DNA of 64,000 nt, taken from the NCBI GenBank assembly GCA_001770815.1, contig MESD01000124.1, forward strand, positions 40,352 through 104,351, written 5' to 3'. The translations under genes were made by a program, and so were the position numbers. The notes below the pieces were generated by a model. It saw only the letters and a program-made list of their open reading frames with translations, searched no databases and had not been told where the DNA came from. Of the stretch, positions 61,440 to 64,000 are shown piece after piece. This DNA is from Burkholderiales bacterium RIFCSPHIGHO2_12_FULL_69_20 (lineage in GTDB: Bacteria; Pseudomonadota; Gammaproteobacteria; Burkholderiales; Burkholderiaceae_C). How positions within the stretch are numbered: the stretch's first letter is position 1; each line of letters begins with the position of its first letter.

Positions 61440-62762
61440 CTAAGCCCTCTGCACGCTGCCCAGCCCGCTGCCGGGCCGCGTGACCGGCAAGGCCAGCGTG
61501 ACCAGCCAGCAGACCGTCAGCATGACGGCCGACCCGATCAGCGCATACATCAGCCCGCCCCACTGGTAGAGCAGGCCCGACAGCAGCGTGCCGAAGAAGC
61601 GCCCCAGCGCGTTGGCGGCGTAGTAGAAGCCGACATCCTCGGCGGCCTTCTCCGAGCCGGCGTAGGCCAGCACCAGGTACGAGTGCACCGACGAGTTGAC
61701 CGCGAAGGCAACGCCGAACAGGCCGAGCCCGGCGACGACCACCCATTCCAGGTTCGGCACCTGCATCGCCACCAGCACCGCCAGGCCCATGGGCACGACG
61801 GCCAGCAGCGCCGACCACCATCGTGCGGCCGGCACTTCGGTGCTGAGCCCGTCGTCGCTGCGCCGCACGATGGCGGGTGCTGCGGCCTGCACCAGGCCGT
61901 AGCCGATGGTCCACAGCGCGACGAAGGCGCTGACCATCGTGAAGCTCCAGCCCGAGGCGTACAGGAACACCGGCACACCGACCACGAACCACACGTCGCG
62001 CGCACCGAACAGCGCCACCCGCGCGGCGGCCAGCAGGTTGATGCCGCGGTTCTTGGCAAACAGCTCCTTCGCCGACTTCGAGGCCTTGCTCTTGCCCATC
62101 AGCGGCGGCACGAAGCTGACCACGCCGATGAACACCAGCGCCAGCCCGCCCGCCATCGCCCACAGCGCCGCCTGGAAGCCCAGCCACTGCAACAGCACGC
62201 CGCCGAGGAAGAAGCCCACGCCCTTCATCGCGTTCTTGCTGCCGGTGAAGAAGGCCACCCACTTGAACAGCTGGCCCGATGCGTCGCCCGCGGTGGCCTT
62301 GATGGCCGATTTGCTGGCGGTCTTGGTCAGGTCCTTGGCCACGCCGCAGATGCCTTGCGCGCCGACCACCCAGGCCACCGACAGCGCCACCGACCAGGTC
62401 GGTGACAGCGCCGACATCAGCAGGAAGCCGGTGATCTCGGTGAACAGGCCGACGGTCAGCATGCGCTTGATGCCGTAGCGCGTGGCCAGCCAGCCGCCGA
62501 TCAGGTTGGCCACCACGCCCATCGCCTCGTAGAGCAGAAACAGGAAGGCCAGCGTGAACGGCGAATAACCCAGCCGGTAGAAGTGCAGCAGCACCAGCAT
62601 GCGCAGCGCGCCGTCGCTGAGCGTGAAGCCCCAGTAGGCGGCCGTGACGATGGCGTAGTTCCTGGCCCCTCGCCCGGCGGCTACGCCGGTCGATCCCCCC
62701 CGGGGATGCGGGCCGGCTTGGGGCGGCCCAGCGCTCGGCCCCTGCGGATGCTCGGGTTTCAT
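61440..62762 (-). CDS. arsJ: Organoarsenical efflux MFS transporter ArsJ
   Basis: The protein has 440 residues from the ATG at 62762. The core starts NYAIVTAAYWGFTLSDGALR and continues MLVLLHFYRLGYSPFTLAFL, the ArsJ pattern, with about 12 helices. It exports 1-arseno-3-phosphoglycerate made by the neighbouring GAPDH. The first 33 residues (Pro/Gly/Ala-rich) are coded by a GC-rich repeat-like segment, and a shorter start, for example a GTG at the VTAAYW Val, is possible. It is 7 bases after the GAPDH gene. Confidence 0.93.
   Translation of the reverse strand: MKPEHPQGPSAGPPQAGPHPRGGSTGVAAGRGARNYAIVTAAYWGFTLSDGALRMLVLLHFYRLGYSPFTLAFLFLLYEAMGVVANLIGGWLATRYGIKRMLTVGLFTEITGFLLMSALSPTWSVALSVAWVVGAQGICGVAKDLTKTASKSAIKATAGDASGQLFKWVAFFTGSKNAMKGVGFFLGGVLLQWLGFQAALWAMAGGLALVFIGVVSFVPPLMGKSKASKSAKELFAKNRGINLLAAARVALFGARDVWFVVGVPVFLYASGWSFTMVSAFVALWTIGYGLVQAAAPAIVRRSDDGLSTEVPAARWWSALLAVVPMGLAVLVAMQVPNLEWVVVAGLGLFGVAFAVNSSVHSYLVLAYAGSEKAAEDVGFYYAANALGRFFGTLLSGLLYQWGGLMYALIGSAVMLTVCWLVTLALPVTRPGSGLGSVQRA
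62664..62746. repeat. GC-rich palindromic segment inside the arsJ 5' end
   Basis: GGCGGCTACGCCGG, CCCCCCCGGGG and GGCCGGCTTGGGGCGGCC follow one another and resemble the intergenic elements elsewhere in the window. Here the segment is read in frame as a Pro/Gly/Arg-rich N-terminal extension of ArsJ. Confidence 0.45.
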
Positions 62763-62769
62763 GGCGATG

Positions 62770-63813
62770 TCAGAGGCCTTGCTGTTGCATGTGGCAAGCC
62801 AGGTCGACCATGCGGCAGGCGTAGCCCATCTCGTTGTCGTACCAGGCATAGACCTTCAGCAGCGTGCCGTCGGTCACCATGGTCGAGAGCGCGTCGACGA
62901 TGCTGCTGCGGGTGTCGCGGGCGTAGTCGGCGCTGACCAGCGGGCGCTCCTCGTAGCCCAGGATGCCGGCCAGCGCGCCCTGGGCGGCATCGGCGAACAG
63001 GCGGTTCACCGCCTCGGCCGTGGTCTCGCGCTGCAGCTCGAAGACGCAGTCGGTCAGCGATGCATTGAGCACCGGCGCGCGCACCGCATGGCCGTTGAGC
63101 TTGCCCTTGAGCTCGGGGTAGATCAGCGCGATGGCGGTGGCGCTGCCGGTGGTGGTGGGCGCCAGGCTGAGCATGGCGCTGCGGGCCCGGCGCAGGTCCT
63201 TGTGTGGCGCGTCGACCATCAGGTTGGTATTGGTCGGGTCGTGGATCGTGGTGATCTGGCCATGGCGGATGCCGATGTTTTCATGGATCACCTTCACCAC
63301 CGGGGCCAGGCAGTTGGTGGTGCAGGACGCGGCCGTGACGATGCGGTGCCTGGCCGGGTCGTAGAGCTGGTGGTTGACGCCGACCACGACGTTGAGCACA
63401 TCGCCCACCTTGACCGGCGCGGCCACGATCACCCGCTTGGCACCGCGATCGAAGTGGCCCTGCAGCGTCTCGGGGGTGAGGAACCTGCCGGTGCATTCGA
63501 GCACCAGGTCCACGCCCAGGTCACCCCACGGGATCTCGGCCGCCGTGGCGTGTGACGAGAAGCCGAGCGTGCGGTGATCGATGCGCAGGGCCGTTTCTCC
63601 GACGGCGGCGATGTCGGCGCGCCAGCGGCCCTGCACGCTGTCGAACTGCAGCAGGTGCGCGGTGGCGGCAGCACCACCCTTGAGTTCGTTGAGGTGAACC
63701 ACTTCGAGCCGATTGCCCGCGCGCGGGTCGTCGGCCTGCCGCTCGGCCGCCCCCAATGCCGCGCGCAGCGCCAGCCGGCCGATGCGGCCCATTCCGTTGA
63801 TGCCCACTTTCAT
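62770..63813 (-). CDS. ArsJ-associated glyceraldehyde-3-phosphate dehydrogenase
   Basis: In this 347-residue protein the NAD loop is [16 protein letters not shown], the active site [14 protein letters not shown], and the tail [16 protein letters not shown]. With arsenate in place of phosphate the enzyme makes 1-arseno-3-phosphoglycerate, exported by ArsJ. Its place immediately before arsJ marks it as the arsenic-specific paralogue rather than the glycolytic enzyme. No arsC or arsR lies in the window. Confidence 0.95.
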   Translation of the reverse strand: MKVGINGMGRIGRLALRAALGAAERQADDPRAGNRLEVVHLNELKGGAAATAHLLQFDSVQGRWRADIAAVGETALRIDHRTLGFSSHATAAEIPWGDLGVDLVLECTGRFLTPETLQGHFDRGAKRVIVAAPVKVGDVLNVVVGVNHQLYDPARHRIVTAASCTTNCLAPVVKVIHENIGIRHGQITTIHDPTNTNLMVDAPHKDLRRARSAMLSLAPTTTGSATAIALIYPELKGKLNGHAVRAPVLNASLTDCVFELQRETTAEAVNRLFADAAQGALAGILGYEERPLVSADYARDTRSSIVDALSTMVTDGTLLKVYAWYDNEMGYACRMVDLACHMQQQGL

Positions 63814-63847
63814 GCCCTGCGCTCCCTCACGTTGAAGACCGATATGA

Positions 63848-63863
63848 TTCCATCAAACTGGAA
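63848..63863. promoter_or_regulatory. Short inverted repeat upstream of the GAPDH-arsJ operon
   Basis: TTCCA-N6-TGGAA stands 35 bases before the GAPDH start in the only AT-rich part of this region, so it overlaps the probable promoter. An ArsR-type repressor site is possible; the arms are only five bases. Confidence 0.35.
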
Positions 63864-63930
63864 ATGTAGGACGCGACTGTGACGGCACCGTGACAGCGCG
63901 CGGCAGGCCGGCTGTGCCCTGCGTACCAAG

Positions 63931-63963
63931 AAAAAGCCCCGCGCCTTCACAGGTAGCGGGGCT
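63931..63963 (-). terminator. Terminator of a minus-strand gene entering from the right
   Basis: The stem AGCCCCGC/GCGGGGCT is followed on the minus strand by TTTTT. It would end a transcript coming from beyond base 64000. Confidence 0.75.
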
Positions 63964-64000
63964 TGATTTGCGGCGCCAGGACAGCCCTGGCAACCGGATC

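Overview
The window is about 68% GC by eye, densely coded and free of transposases. Its gene content points to a flagellated betaproteobacterium of the order Burkholderiales, probably near Rubrivivax, Leptothrix, Ideonella or Roseateles. The grounds are an flhDC flagellar master operon, sigma-28 promoters of the TCAAG-N11/12-GCCGATAA type, GC-rich intergenic palindromes, an RF2 gene with programmed frameshift, and several Burkholderiales-style lipoprotein clusters. The genus is inferred, not proved.

Layout. (1) 1-16 kb: the 3' part of a giant secreted repeat protein made of 221 octapeptides in unbroken register, organised into 408-bp higher-order units. Opposite it on the minus strand lies a run of genes for a TPR-GT41 glycosyltransferase, a type I secretion ABC transporter with a degenerate C39-like domain, an HlyD adaptor, a TolC-like outer membrane protein, a SAM methyltransferase and a GT-A glycosyltransferase. 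This looks like a secretion-plus-modification locus for the repeat protein. (2) 16-31.8 kb: flagella and chemotaxis. The minus strand carries flhD-flhC, a methyltransferase and motA-motB-cheY-cheZ. The plus strand carries a membrane-tethered receiver protein, a sulfotransferase-like protein, three tandem flagellin genes, fliD, fliS, fliT, a YcgR-type brake and a type IV pseudopilin. Five sigma-28-like promoters can be read. (3) 31.8-37.1 kb: an orphan DUF4212 gene, prfB with its +1 frameshift site, pepN and fbp. (4) 37.1-43.4 kb: an envelope-stress-like lipoprotein set (BON, OmpA, DUF4398), a CHASE3 histidine kinase with a stand-alone receiver, an AI-2E family transporter, small exported proteins and tRNA-Thr(CGT). 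(5) 43.6-56 kb: quinone oxidoreductase, a COG0523 GTPase coupled to an amidohydrolase, small conserved proteins, an MCE lipid-transport operon without an adjacent ATPase gene, a HAD protein, a secreted DUF6351 hydrolase, a DMT exporter and an epoxide-hydrolase-like enzyme. (6) 56-60 kb: a translationally coupled operon of a probable hot-dog protein, a crotonase and a feruloyl-CoA-synthase-like ligase. (7) 60-64 kb: a beta-CASP nuclease, then the arsenic pair of ArsJ-associated GAPDH and ArsJ.

The most interesting unit is the first. A Ser/Thr-rich octad array hundreds of repeats long sits beside its probable exporter and beside a GT41-family enzyme, whose relatives glycosylate proteins in the cytoplasm. 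The second is the flagellar block, where promoters, terminators and a near-perfect 26-bp dyad ahead of the first flagellin gene can be read directly. The third is a pair of matching GTAGG/GTGGG-N6-CCTAC inverted repeats flanking the kinase/receiver genes.
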